NCBI GenBank assembly: GCA_033297205.1
Contig: MU859377.1
Coordinates: forward strand, 1 to 24,542
Source: Pseudoneurospora amorphoporcata
Lineage: Eukaryota; Ascomycota; Sordariomycetes; Sordariales; Sordariaceae
DNA: 24,542 nucleotides
Direction of reading: 5' to 3'
A model generated the notes under the pieces. It had not been told where the DNA came from and searched no databases. It was given only the letters and a program-made list of their open reading frames with translations. Positions 1 to 10,355 of the stretch are shown here, piece by piece; the stretch's first letter is position 1; each line of letters starts with the position of its first letter. The translations under genes and the position numbers were made by a program.

Positions 1-95
1 CCATAGCAGGTCGCCAGGGTTCGGGTTATGTATGGGGAAAAAAATGTGGATCCACGTGCGAGTAGAGTTTTGCCAACGTGCGAGTAGCGCTTCTC
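1..95 (+). repeat. Terminal repeat of a dispersed element, copy 1 (cut by window start)
   Basis: The stretch from 17 to 95 matches 22352-22428 in the same orientation and 21159-21236 in reverse complement. Bases 1-16 also match 22336-22351, so the shared sequence continues left of the window. The repeat holds the direct subrepeat ACGTGCGAGTAG twice (around 53 and 77). Its homology with the other copies stops at the AGCGCTTCTC end, which I read as the outer end of the element; the body then lies outside the window. Differences between copies are mainly G-to-A and C-to-T changes. Confidence 0.75.
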
Positions 96-586
96 TTAAA
101 TTAAGCCTAAAATAATTTTGTAATTTAAAATGGATTTAATATTCAAAAATCTACTTAACCTAAATGCATATCTAGGATAATTTTTACTGATATAATGTAT
201 TATATATAAAATCTTTACATTAAATTTTATAATTTTATTTAAGAATAATACTTAGTATGATTTTCTAACTGCAAAATCTTCCCACCGTGCGAAAATAATC
301 CAGTCGCACTAAGTTCATACTCGAGATCATTCTCTAAAACCCTAGTGGCGCGCTATGGTAGACAATATATACCTTATCTATATCATGCTATCAAACTCGA
401 CATACGCAGACATACAAATAAATCAACAAGTGTCCAACGTCCTCGATCAACATTTCTCTTCCCTACCAATGAGGTATTCTTCAACACACAGGTCACAATT
501 AAACACAAAACTCCAATCACTAGCACATTGATTTCAAATCCAACCTTGCTATTGTCCTCTCAAAATTACCTACCAGACAATTGCTC
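96..586. other. A+T-rich stretch without a gene
   Basis: Strongly A+T-rich from 96 to about 285, resembling RIP-decayed DNA, then more normal composition. A short inverted pair GTGCGA/TCGCAC lies at about 287-309. The only long open frame (345-656) looks like random sequence and I do not support it as a gene. Confidence 0.6.
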
Positions 587-636
587 TCATTTTTTTCAAC
601 TCAGTTATTATCTCCGGCGCCATCCTGGCCACCGGA

Positions 637-1336
637 ATGCTTCAAGTTTCTCCTAGTTGCTGCCGTTCTAACTGCTCCTCTTGCCAAAAACCCCATACCA
701 GGATACCGTGCCGTAGCTATGACCTGGGAAATCCAGACCACTCCCTGAGGACCGACCGTGAACGTCACGGGCACTATTCTATCGAGCAGGTCATCCAGTT
801 TGCGGAAACGGAAAACCCTGAATTCCGCTCTGTCTCTGGGCTCGACGCACCTGCTGCCATGGAAGGGGAATACGCAGACGGGGCCCAGCCGTTAACCCTT
901 GCCTTCGTGACAATGTCGAGAGGGTTGGTTGACTGCAGTTACGACGGCACCAACATCAAGGCAAATTGTGGTTCTTTCATTCACATCATTGGAGATATAA
1001 GCCATCTCCCCGGCAGCCTTGTGTCAAGTGTTCAGGGCCCCATTCTTGCATTCCGCTCAGCTGTCGGGAGAAGACTGTAGTTTGGTGGTGCAACCATGTG
1101 AGCGATCAAAAGCCTGTGCTTTGCTTCCTCTGCGTACACGATCTAACGGATGGGTACTTTTCCCGCTTCCTTTTAGGGCACCGCGAGTTCTGAACGGGAC
1201 AGCTATCTCGAGATTTATGGAGCTCCCCGCCTAGGAGGTTGTAAGTTGCCTCGACAGGCTCAATGGATGGATCCAGGGCGAAGTGACAATGAAGGACTGT
1301 TGGAGTATTTCTGTGGAGGCCGAGGATCGTTGCTGA
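637..1336 (+). pseudogene. Broken paralogue of the six-cysteine secreted protein (copy 1)
   Basis: Translated pieces align with the intact gene at 3875-4716 but fall in several frames. A hydrophobic leader (FLLVAAVLTAPLA, near 648-690) is one base out of frame with the ATG at 637. TWEIQ (724-738) matches VWEVQ of the intact copy and is followed by a TGA at 748-750 where the intact copy has GGA. An insertion of about 5 bases follows; then EQVIQFAETENPEFRS matches DVIRYAEKINPNFRS. The DCSYDG motif (about 931-948) matches DCDWGY. About 27 bases are missing before the WCN motif (about 1085-1093). A plausible intron, GTGAGC to TTTTAG with an internal CTAAC, runs about 1096-1176. The last exon ends in DCWSISVEAEDRC-stop at 1336, like the intact DWSVGVSQVYGC-stop, after another frame change. 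A degenerate leader may begin as far up as 587. Dead gene; exact limits uncertain. Confidence 0.75.
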
Positions 1337-1802
1337 GAGCGCCTGTCTCACAGACCTTCTACTTCTTCAGAAAAATCTCACACAAAAAGAGAGCCTACGT
1401 AGGTTGGGAAGCCGCACTAAAGCATTGCAATGTGGCTGAGAAAGAGCGTTCAGGTCAGGATCAAAGTTGAAGTGCAGAGGACAATTGCCCTTGCTGTTCG
1501 AATACCAGGCGGAGTTTTTCCAGTTTATACCGAAGTGCATGGATACGGTACCAGGACCGGGTCACGCACGAAATATGAAACAGTCAGGTTTGCTTGCTCT
1601 CGGCTGTTCAATTTTCTGAATTAAACATCGGATATTATTCGTTTTCTCCGTATGCGGTCGCGTGCGGTGGTCTAGATTCAGGACCTGGCCTAGAAGCCCC
1701 CCTACTAGGCTAGACACGCTCCTCATACTCCCGCTACGGTAGGTCAAAATCGCTTGGGAAAGAGTAATGGACAGCTGTAAACATGTTGTATACCTTATAC
1801 CA
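1337..1802. other. Intergenic, no gene seen
   Basis: Ordinary composition between the broken secreted-protein gene and the 3' end of the minus-strand gene. The open frames here are short, overlap each other and show no recognisable domain. Confidence 0.5.
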
Positions 1803-2281
1803 TTACTTCCCTTCATCGGCCTTGGGCTTCAGACACTCGAAATCAGGATTAAGTCTCCTAAACTCCTCTCGGGCCGCACGCTTCTTGGCCCTCTCCTCCT
1901 CTGTTGGTATCCTCGGAACATCGCTCTGAGCAGGATGCCACTTGTCCCACTCCGAGACATTACGTCCATCGGCAGTGAGAAGCGCGGGGGGTATCTGATC
2001 GTCTGGGACGTTGTAATATTCTCTAATCTGGGGTTGAGTAAGGCCACGCGCGTCCACGACGTTACGTACGGCATCAAAGTGCCGCAGAACACCATCGTGA
2101 CCAAGGCACCAAATGCCGTGTCGGTCGCTTTTCATGGCCTTGAATATTTCTTTCAAGGTCATGTCATTAGTTGCAGGCTGAGGGGTTGTGGTTTCGGGCA
2201 TAGCTTGGATCTGAATCTTGTTAATCAGCATCTTAGAAAACAATTCGACTCGAAACTACTTGCCTGGGCGTAGTCAGACAT
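1803..2281 (-). CDS. Small conserved-looking hypothetical protein, probably spliced
   Basis: The main exon (2210 down to 1803) encodes an acidic, charged, cytosolic-looking protein with no signal peptide. It reads coherently: TLKEIFKAMKSDRHGIWCLG, then GVLRHFDAVRNVVDARGLTQ, and a C-terminal EEERAKKRAAREEFRRLNP helix. The HGIW...GVLR...VVDARGL pattern resembles an uncharacterised fungal family as I recall it; no function is known to me. Two starts are possible. The frame stays open to an ATG at 2243, but removing a 53-base intron (2263 down to 2211, GC donor GCAAGT, acceptor CAG) joins an upstream exon MSDYAQ (2281-2264) in phase to IQAMPETTT, giving 141 aa. I prefer the spliced form, because the extra residues of the unspliced form (FSKMLINKIQ) look intronic. 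It lies antisense between two dead copies of the secreted family, so it could be a passenger of the same duplication-rich region. Confidence 0.6.
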
Positions 2282-2754
2282 GATGACAAACTTTTGGCTC
2301 AGGGAATGGTCGCATAGGGTAACCAGAGAGGAATCAAGAGCAAGAAGCGTGCGAATTGTTGATTGCGGGATACAGCCTGATCTCTACAACCAACAAGCGT
2401 ACCTTTATCAAAAGAGACAGCCCAACATAAGGTACCTTAGGTAATAACATTGTGTGGCAAACTCCTTCTGTAACCAAGAAGTCAGCTGCCAAAACTATCT
2501 TGGAGCTTTGCCCTGTAGGCACGCTGCCCCTTCCAAAGTTGTGCTCTAATTGGTGGTTAATGAGATATATTATTTGCGCAAGCTCCACGCAATACCCTGA
2601 CGATAAGGAATCCCTAGACTGTGATGATACTTAAGGTATTATGTCATCCACTTGCTTCTGTGTGGTTATGCTGATATCCCATGGGATAACATGACAGTGC
2701 ATATTTCGGCCCTAACTAGTACGGAGTAACGTTGCAGACGACAGAGCCGCTCTG
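2282..2754. other. Intergenic, no gene seen
   Basis: Upstream side of the minus-strand gene. Contains the palindrome-like AAGGTACCTTAGGTAA near 2427-2443. No supported coding sequence; the short frames at 2334-2634 have no recognisable content. Confidence 0.5.
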
Positions 2755-3123
2755 CAGGGGGGGGTCTATACGACTGGAGCTTTTGCAGCAGCCGTAACTA
2801 GGAGGGAGCGGCGGTTTGGTGGTGTAATAACTCTGAATGTAAGTCTCCCTGTTTCGTCAATTAGACGTCCAGTCTACCTTAAATTGAAGCTTTATGGAAG
2901 TGAATGTGGCGGTTTACATGAGGTGTGGCTGACGCAGTTTTGGTGATATAGGGCCGCGATAGACTGGAACTCGACAGTTATGCTACCATTGAGATTGCTG
3001 CATATGAGATCTTGGATAATTGGCCTGTTAGTGATGAGGCACTGGGGCCGGAAGAGGTTGATTCATGGACAGGTGTACTTGGTGGGCGATTGGCATGTTG
3101 TGATTGGGGGTGATGAGTGTTAG
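2755..3123 (+). pseudogene. 5'-truncated relic of the six-cysteine secreted protein (copy 2)
   Basis: Only the 3' part of the family is recognisable. GACTGGAGC (2771-2779) corresponds to CDW of the intact gene, and TGGTGGTGTAATAAC (2817-2831) reads WWCNN like the intact WCND. A GTAAGT donor follows at 2839, as in the intact gene, with an acceptor near 2951. Exon 3 then reads LELDSYATIEIAAYEILDNW, matching LNSYRSIANAAYDLVKYC. After a one-base frame change it ends GQVYLVGDWHVVIGGDEC-stop at 3123, matching the intact C-terminus. The predicted splice joins frames out of phase and the region upstream of 2755 has no homologue of exon 1 or most of exon 2. I infer a dead 5'-truncated copy. Confidence 0.65.
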
Positions 3124-3874
3124 GTCACTCAGGTGGTAGAAGTGAGTGGTTCATATGGCAGGGGCAGGCAGGGGCCGGGAAAGTGGGCATCGATAGAAAG
3201 GAAAGAGGGCTTGATGTGGGAAAAGTGCACATGTAAGTGGTAGCTGCCATTTTTGTCAGGTCTCTAAGGTTAGAGGTGGTGGTCGTTGTTGCCCAACGGT
3301 GAATTTCGTCACGGTGATCTGGACCGGTGTTCGTGACGAGGATCGGACACTCTGTTTATTTGGATCTTCCGATCTTGTCGTTCGGATGTTTGATGCTGAT
3401 ATCCCCGTTCAAGATTATCTGAAGTCTTGGTTGGTCGATTTTTTTCTTGTCTTTGTTGACCCATGTTTCCATATCTGGCCGCAGACGTATGACAGAGCGG
3501 CATGGTACTATAAGACGGAATGCGCTCCTGAAAAGCCCTTTGTCTGAGCATTCTGTGTAACAGAACGCTATAAAGGCTTGCATAGCACATAATGTTTATT
3601 TTTGTCACTGGTTCTTTGTAGGTTTTTTTTACAAAATGGCGGCTCACCACGTCTACAAGCCTTGCCAATGTTTAAGCGTGGACTATTGCCGCAGGTAACC
3701 CATATGTCTTCGACCTATAAAGGAAGGGGATAAGCAGTCTGCACTGAAAGAAATATTTTCTATCGCACATCAGCTTTAGGAACACCAAAACGCCAGCCCA
3801 GCCCCGTCCGGACTCGCGTTGCAGAGGCCATCACCATTGTCTCATCACGATCCCAAGCACCGCGACCTATCACC
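3124..3874. other. Intergenic and promoter region of the intact secreted-protein gene
   Basis: No gene supported. Two opposing open frames (3299-3547 on + and 3309-3668 on -) carry no recognisable domain. The right part carries the TATA-like box described separately. Confidence 0.5.
3716..3722 (+). promoter_or_regulatory. TATA-like box of the secreted-protein gene
   Basis: TATAAAG lies 152 bp upstream of the ATG at 3875, a reasonable distance for a fungal core promoter with a leader of roughly 100-120 bases. Inferred by motif and position only. Confidence 0.45.
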
Positions 3875-4716
3875 ATGTTTTCCTCTGCCATAACCTTCGG
3901 AATTATTATTCTTACCTCTCTGTCACAGGTAGGTAGGTTGGTGTTATCCTGAAACGGTTGTTGTCTCGGCCACCTAACCATATACCTATCTGATGGTCAT
4001 AGATTCTTCCTGTCGCGGCAACCCCAGCTGGTTCGGATCTGGTCAGGCCTAGCTCCCGCCGCGCCACCCAAGATGTCGTTTGGGAAGTCCAGATTCATCC
4101 TGGAGGGCCTCTCGTTAACGTGACCGGGACCGTTCAAGATGTCATCCGGTATGCGGAGAAGATTAACCCAAACTTTCGCTCCGACTTCGCCATTGACGAC
4201 CAGCCTCCTGCCAATGATTCTTCCCTCGTTGCACGGGCAGGATACGTACGAGCTTCAACAGTTCAGTGGATGGATTGTGATTGGGGGTATGACGCCAAAT
4301 TAGACCTAATTATCGACGGCATGAAATATCTTGCCAAGGTTCCCGGACGCCCATCTATGGGCTGGAATAATGGAGAATGTGCAATAGTCAGCTGCGATTG
4401 GGGAGCTACTATTCAGTGGTGTAATGATATGGTAAGTGACGACCCTACATACGTACCTACCTACACACATACCTTAGCATTAGCGTTTATTATTCCGTTG
4501 TATTATGGCGGTTTACGCACCTTTACTCGTTCTAATTTTACCTCCTGCAACTAGGATAAGGGCGGTGTCAAAACGCTTAATAGCTATCGCAGTATTGCCA
4601 ATGCCGCTTACGACCTTGTAAAATATTGCGCGGGTCGTCATAAAACACGGGTAACCCGTGGCTCCGTGTATTTTCATGATTGGTCTGTCGGTGTTAGCCA
4701 GGTATATGGGTGCTAG
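3875..4716 (+). CDS. Secreted six-cysteine protein, effector-like, function unknown
   Basis: Three exons, 3875-3928, 4003-4431 and 4555-4716, encode 214 aa. Both introns are phase 0: GTAGGT...CATAG (74 bp, with CTAAC near its 3' end) and GTAAGT...ACTAG (123 bp). The first exon and the start of the second give a classic signal peptide: MFSSAITFGIIILTSLSQ followed by ILPVAATPAG, with cleavage likely near residue 25. The mature part has six cysteines at 110, 144, 149, 158, 186 and 214, the last being the C-terminal residue; an even number fits three disulfides. Landmarks are VWEVQ (44-48), VIRYAE (65-70), DCDWGYD (109-115), GMKYLAKVPGRP (124-135), GECAIVSCDW (143-151), WCND (157-160) and FHDWSVGV (201-208). 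The two broken relatives upstream preserve the same motifs and the second intron, which supports the model. The GxC...VSCxW...WCND pattern recalls uncharacterised small secreted proteins of plant- and soil-associated ascomycetes. I know no biochemical role and assign none. Confidence 0.85.
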
Positions 4717-6809
4717 ACCGAGTTAACAAGTGGTGGGTTGAACGGGCAAAGGTTATAAAAGCAGGATGGCCGTTTTCGAGCAGAGTTTCGGTGGTGGTGT
4801 CGAGGGCCCTTGCTACCTAGGCAATGTTGGAATTGGCATGAAATCGATTCGGTTTGAGTTGCCGCCGAGGACAAATGACGATTGTCCCAGTCAACCCGCC
4901 CATAGTCAGTTCTGTGACAGCTTTAAATAGTAAACAATGGAAGGGATGCGTGATGGCCAGAGTCCGAACGTAATGGGTTCAACAGAGTCCAGAAGAATTG
5001 GGCAGTTCATACCTATTTGAAGAATTCAAACCTTCAATAGAACGATACCTATCAACGACGGACACGCGGCTTCCATGAGAGCATGTACCCAGTCAACCCA
5101 AGGCACAGGTAATAGGTAGGAGGTGGTGAAGGGGGGTTGTCTTGGTGAGTTGAACTCGGCATTGCTGACAAGTTTCCGGGTGAGGGGAAGTCCAAATGCT
5201 TTGAATTGATAGAGAAATAAAGTCCAACAATCGGAGTGTCGGTCAGATATAGTCGTGAGTGTGACTAGAGTGGAATGATGACTCTCGTTTTGATGAACAA
5301 AAGTGATTGTGACGGGACATGTGCGTTTCTGATGAAACAGCCGTGGCCCTTGCCATCGGTCCGCTTTCCTCTCTTTTTGCGTTCATGAAGGCACCCATCA
5401 AGTGACGGTCGAGGGAAAGAACAGTAGAGGTATGAGGTTGATTATCCGTCGCCTGTTCACTATGCCAGCCCTTGCCAGTTATTGCCAGTAAAAAGGGCCA
5501 GAAATGTGGTCCGTGCCAGGTGGCAGCTGGTTCGACCCTAATGTCGACGGAGGTCCGAGTGTTCACGTGATGCTGTCAATGAGTATTAGGTAAGCAGGGC
5601 CAAGGTGGAGGCTGCTATCTCTGCACAGCAACACTCCAGCGGGTCCGGGCCTTACAGCCAGGCTAGTAATGACATGACAGCGACCGCCGTCGGCAGCCCA
5701 CCAACCAACCCGCGCACAACAACACAGCAACAACATCTTCACCCGAATATACATTGACGGGCGCGACACCCAGCAAACACGGTTTATCGGCCGAGTATCG
5801 CCACAAGGACACATTGTGTACACGATCATTACTGTACGTGTTTTGCATTTCCTTGTCCCCTGCCTCCTTTGCCTCCAGCCTGGATCCAGCCTTGGCCAAG
5901 ATAGCCTCGAGCGAGTGGAGGACAAGCAGCACACACACACACCCACAGCCGGGTGCCACCCAGCCAAGCAGCCCGGCCACGGCATTGCTCCTATTCTCAC
6001 CACCACGGTCACCACCACCATCACCACCACCACCACCAACCATCGAGTCTACCTCCAGTCTCTCTCTCTCTCTTGGGTCAGCTGCCAGTGCGGCGCATTG
6101 CAATCTTATCTGATCTTGTTCTCTTTCTTGTCCCTCCCTGGCCTGTTCTTAGCAAAGACCAAGCTCCTCTTCCAGCCGCAAGGTGGTGCTATTCCTCCTT
6201 CATCCGTCTCACCGCGCGTGATCAATCGTTGTTCCATGACTAACTTTTGGTCTTGTCCATTGCTCCCTTGCTTAGGCTTGTACATTCGACTCACTACATA
6301 CGATTAGAAAACCGTTAACTTGCGTCCATCGTCGAGCTTGCCTCCGTCTCCCCCCTCTTCGGGAAGAACTGAAACCGAACGGATTCCACCCGACTACCAC
6401 TTGCCAACCGACGACGTCACCTTTCTCTCCCCGAGACCATCTACGGTTCAGCGAACACTCACCGCATTCGTCAAGCTATCCTCGCGGCACTCCACGCGCG
6501 GTCCCTCCCTGTTGCGCTGCTACGGCTCCAGTAGCTCTTGCTCCCCCCGCTGCCTGCTGTGCTGTTGCGCTGCTGTCGTTGCTGGATGGCCGTCTGATCG
6601 TCTGACACCATCCCCCATCACGGCAGACGCTTAGGACACTGCATCCATGCCCGAAGAAGAGACTGCTGTGCTCCATGCCAACTTTGCTTTTCCGCTTCCC
6701 GACAACATCGACTCTGCGAACCTGGTCGGCCCCGATAGCTGCTTCACGCGCGACCCTCGCGCCCGACCCCACAACCGCAACAGGCCTGCTCGCCATTCGT
6801 CGTCGCTAG
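4717..6809. other. Intergenic and CCR4 upstream leader, pyrimidine- and repeat-rich
   Basis: No gene recognised from 4717 to about 5900. Further right lie simple repeats: (CA)n at 5930-5941, an ACC/CAC tract at 5998-6038 and (TC)8 at 6059-6074. C/T-rich sequence then continues toward the CCR4 start, typical of fungal promoters and 5' leaders. The long frames on both strands at 5563-6307 are driven by these simple repeats and are not supported as genes. Confidence 0.55.
5998..6038. repeat. ACC/CAC trinucleotide tract
   Basis: Imperfect (ACC)n/(CAC)n run interrupted by GGT and AT, in the presumed upstream region of CCR4. It produces spurious poly-His and poly-Pro frames. Confidence 0.8.
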
Positions 6810-6877
6810 ATGGCAGATGGTCACCGCTATCTGCAGCAGTCCTTCTCGACCCCTCTGCCCGCCCAGTTCGCCTCTAA
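6647..6877 (+). promoter_or_regulatory. Upstream ORF overlapping the CCR4 start
   Basis: An ATG at 6647 opens a 76-codon frame (MPEEETAVLHANFAF...) that runs past the CCR4 ATG at 6810 in another frame and stops at 6877. If the transcript starts upstream of 6647, ribosomes starting there would bypass the CCR4 start, so it could damp translation. If transcription starts later, or a leader intron removes it, it is meaningless. The peptide itself has no recognisable domain. Confidence 0.35.
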
Positions 6878-9250
6878 CAACAACATTGCGACGGGACTCC
6901 TCCTGAATTCCTTGCTCAACCACTTTATCGCCGACCCCTCCGCCGCCCAGCAAGCCGCCGCCCAGCAAGCCAACCCCGCCCACGGCCCTGCGAACCAAAA
7001 TAACCGAGGCATGTACGGCCATAACCAGCCGCAGGGGCACAACCCCCGACTCAATGGCGCCGCGCCAGGCCGACAACCCAACATGCCCATGTTCTACAAC
7101 CATGTACCACAGCAAGGTCATCCACACCAGGTGCACAATGCGCACCACCAGGTCCTCCAGGCCGGCCACTCGGCGCACGGCGCGAGGAATGACCTGATGA
7201 GCCATTCTACCTTCTCGAGCGGCATCATGGCCAACGCCAGCCCTTATACTAGCAACAACCTCCAGAACGGCCACTCGGTCGCCGCTAGGGGCGGTCCGGC
7301 CGAGCAGCCCGCCAATGAGCATTGGCAAAAGCAAATGCGGCTAAAGGAAGAGTCGGATCGCGCACATTCTGCAATGACGGAGCAGCACCAACCTCACTAC
7401 TACGCGCGGCTTAAGGCGCCCGAAAACAAGGGGATAGGAGGCGCCCTGACCGCGGGTGGCACAAACGCCTCTGGTGAAACCGAGGAGGAGGTAAGGAGAA
7501 GACCCTACCAAGTGGAAAAGAGGAATCGAAGACAAGACTGGCACAACCTGGACATGAGTGGTCAGGGACTGCGCGCTCTTTCGTCGGCGCTGTTCAGCTA
7601 TGACTTCTTGGTAGAGCTCTATATTGCCTCCAATCGATTAACGTTCCTGCCCGCCGAGATCGGCAAACTGCGTCACCTCAAGATTTTAGAAGCGTCCAAC
7701 AACCTTCTTTCCGAGCTTCCCCCGGAGATCGGCATGTGCACCAGCCTCGAGAAACTGCTCCTGTTCGACAACCAGATTAGAGATCTGCCGCACGAAGTAG
7801 GCTCCCTCTACAAGCTGGATATCCTCGGTATCGAAGGAAACCCCATCAACCCGGCTGTAAGGGAAGAAGTTGTGGAACGTGGAACAAAGAGCTTGATCAA
7901 TACCCTTCTTGAGCAAGCACCAGGTGAGTACCACATTTGTAGCTCGTAACCGATGTCATTGCTAACGCGCTTTTTGCAGTTCCTCTTCCGCCCAGTCCTC
8001 GGAAACCCATTGTCGTACAAGAAGACGTATCGCCCAGTCTCGAGCGGATCAAGGTGATGACCTGGAATATCCTATGCGACAAGTTTGCGACAACCACCAT
8101 GTACGGTTACACGCCTACGGGAGCGCTTTCGTGGGAGTACCGAAAGGAGCGGATTCTCCAGGAAATACGGGAGAGGGACGTCGACATGCTGTGTCTGCAG
8201 GAGATCGCCACGGACGTCTTTCGGGATTTCTTCAGTCCGGAGCTTGCTCAGAATGACTACAAGGGTGTCCACTGGCCACGGCCCAAGGCCAAAACCATGA
8301 ACGAGAAGGATGCGGCAGCAGTAGATGGATGCGCCATCTTCTACAAGGGAAGCAAGTGGATCCTGCTCGACAAGCAGCTTATCGACTACGCCAACATCGC
8401 CATCAACCGTCCGGACATGAAAAATCAGCATGATATCTTCAACCGGGTCATGCCCAAGGACAACATCGGCATCATCTGTTTCTTCGAGAGCAGGCGCACG
8501 GGCGCACGCGTCATCGTTGCCAACACGCATCTGGCATGGGAGCCAACACTAGCCGACGTCAAGCTTGTCCAGACGGCCATTCTCATGGAGAACATCACCA
8601 AGTACGCCGAGAAGTACGTCCGCTGGCAACCCCTGAAGGACAAGCGCGGCATCCAGATCCCGCAATCCGTCTCGGTCGAAAGCGACATTCCGAAACCCGA
8701 AATGCCCGAGCCAGGCCCCTCGCAGGAATACCGCTCTAACACAGATATTCCCCTCCTCGTATGCGGCGATTACAACTCGACGCAGGAATCCTCCGTCTAC
8801 GAGCTTTTGTCCATGGGCCGCGTCACGCCCGAGCACTCCGACTTCGGCCCCCACCAGTACGGCAACTTCACGCGCGACGGCGTCGCCCACCCGTTTAGCA
8901 TGCGGTCAGCGTACGTCCATCTCAACGGCACGCCTGACGAGCTGTCCTTCACCAACTACGTGCCTGGCTTCCAGGAGGTGATTGATTATATCTGGTACTC
9001 GACCAACACGCTTGAGGTGGTGGAGCTACTTGGTCCTCCTGATCCGAACCATCTGAAGAGGGTGCCGGGTTTCCCGAACTATCATTTCCCTGCGGATCAT
9101 ATCCAGATTATGGCTGAGTTTGTGATTAAGCAGAGGAAGGGGGAGAAGGTTAAGGGGGTTATTCATGGTGGTACTGGCGGGTCTTCTGGTCATGGTCATG
9201 GTCAGCAGGATGGTGGAGGTGGAGGACAGGATTTTGGATCTGGTTCTTAG
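6810..9250 (+). CDS. ccr4: CCR4 deadenylase, catalytic subunit of CCR4-NOT
   Basis: Poly(A)-specific 3'-5' exoribonuclease that shortens mRNA tails in the cytoplasm as part of the CCR4-NOT complex. Exons 6810-7923 and 7980-9250 give 794 aa; the 56-bp intron is GTGAGT...TTGCAG with a GCTAAC branch site, phase 1. The N-terminal 240 residues are Gln/Asn/His/Ala-rich and probably disordered. Residues about 245-350 are leucine-rich repeats (LVELYIASNRLTFLPAEIG, LKILEASNNLLSELPPEIG, LEKLLLFDNQIRDLPHEVG), the surface that contacts the CAF1/POP2 partner in this family. The EEP nuclease domain begins at VMTWNILCD (396-404). Active-site motifs are present: CLQE (Glu 446), NTHLAWEP, CGDYNS (Asp 635, Asn 637), EVIDYIWYS and PADH (His 745). 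The nuclease therefore looks active. A short Gly/His-rich tail ends the protein. Domain order and length match filamentous-fungal CCR4. The MADGHRY start is chosen because it opens the frame in sequence typical of these proteins. Confidence 0.96.
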
Positions 9251-10164
9251 GAGGATGATGTTCTGAGTGGAAAGAAGGAAGGAATGGACGGTGTGATTTA
9301 TTTGCTTGAAAGTGTTGGAGTGGGATGTATGTGATGTTGTGACCGGATACGATAGAGGCGATTGATGGATGGATGGATGGTAGGAATGGAATTGGGAAGA
9401 AGAACGTAGGTTTGGTTTTTGTGGACTTTTACTTCGGAGCAATGAATGAACTTTCTTGTGATGTTGTTCCAGTTCAGTTCCGTTCAAACGGAAACGGGTT
9501 GAATCAGACCCAGCCCATAGTTGAAGCGGTAGTTTGGTAGCGGTTGTTTTTTCTTCACTTCTCTTGCTCTCTGTTACCTTTCCGCTGCCTTCTTCTTTCT
9601 ATTGCTTTGGTGTATGTAGTGGTGTTTTCATCTACTGTTATTATTTTTGCTTTACGTTTCATGTGTTTTACTTCTTCTTCTTTTGTTCATGTACTCTTTA
9701 ACTGTTTTTTACGGTCGGTGGGCGAGTTTGTCAGGTGGCCTTGGTAAGGGAGCCCTTTCTTGTAGATGTAGAAGGGGGGCGGATTGCTAGACCAAGACCA
9801 GGGAGAGAGGTTTACTACACTAGACACTTAGTATGGGGGATTGATTGTGTGGGTGTTGGCGCCAACTTGGTATTCTGGTTTCTGTTGTTTTTGTTTTGGC
9901 TTGAAATGAAGACATGAATTCCCTATGGTACTCCGATACCCCAAGTTTGCCTTAACTAGAGGTACTACTACTTTGAGATGCATCCATGTTTCCCATTTGT
10001 CTCTGTATTGGGCCGTATGGTGACTTTGCTCGCCGCATGAACTTTTTCGCCAAAACTTCAGTTCTCTATTCCAACACTGGTTACCTACCTAGTTAAACGC
10101 CTAAACTTCTGAAATGAGTGAGGACAAGAAGACGTGTGGGCCCAAACATCAAGAAAGCCAAGAC

Positions 10165-10178
10165 GGGGGGGGGGGGGG
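10165..10178. repeat. G14 homopolymer
   Basis: Fourteen consecutive G in non-coding DNA; length is likely to vary and may be affected by sequencing error. Confidence 0.85.
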
Positions 10179-10327
10179 CAGCCGACGTCTGTCTTCTGCC
10201 TGGCTGGCCTGTTCGCCCCGAACATCCATCCATCCATCCACCTTCACCGAACACAATATCGATCGAAACGACTCAGTGTTTCAACCTGACTCGTCATTTT
10301 TTTTGCCAAACAGGCCTTGCACAACCA

Positions 10328-10355
10328 CCTGCCTACCTGCCTACCTACCTACCTA
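10328..10355. repeat. CCTR tetranucleotide microsatellite
   Basis: Seven consecutive CCTA/CCTG units. An inverted GCAGGCAGGC follows at 10357-10366 and could pair with the CCTGCC units to form a hairpin. Confidence 0.8.

Noticed and set aside
287..330. Possible right partner of the terminal repeat at 17-95
   Set aside because: Only short matches (TCGCAC, TACTCG) remain, too few to call a degraded inverted end.
3299..3668. Opposing frames of 82 and 119 codons upstream of the secreted-protein gene
   Set aside because: No homology to the secreted family, no signal peptide or domain; they overlap the presumed promoter area.
4754..4760. TATAAAA word just after the secreted-protein gene
   Set aside because: A good TATA match, but I could not find a coding sequence following it on the + strand.
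5563..6307. Frames encoding poly-His, poly-Pro and poly-Val segments
   Set aside because: They are products of the ACC/CAC and TC microsatellites read in different frames.
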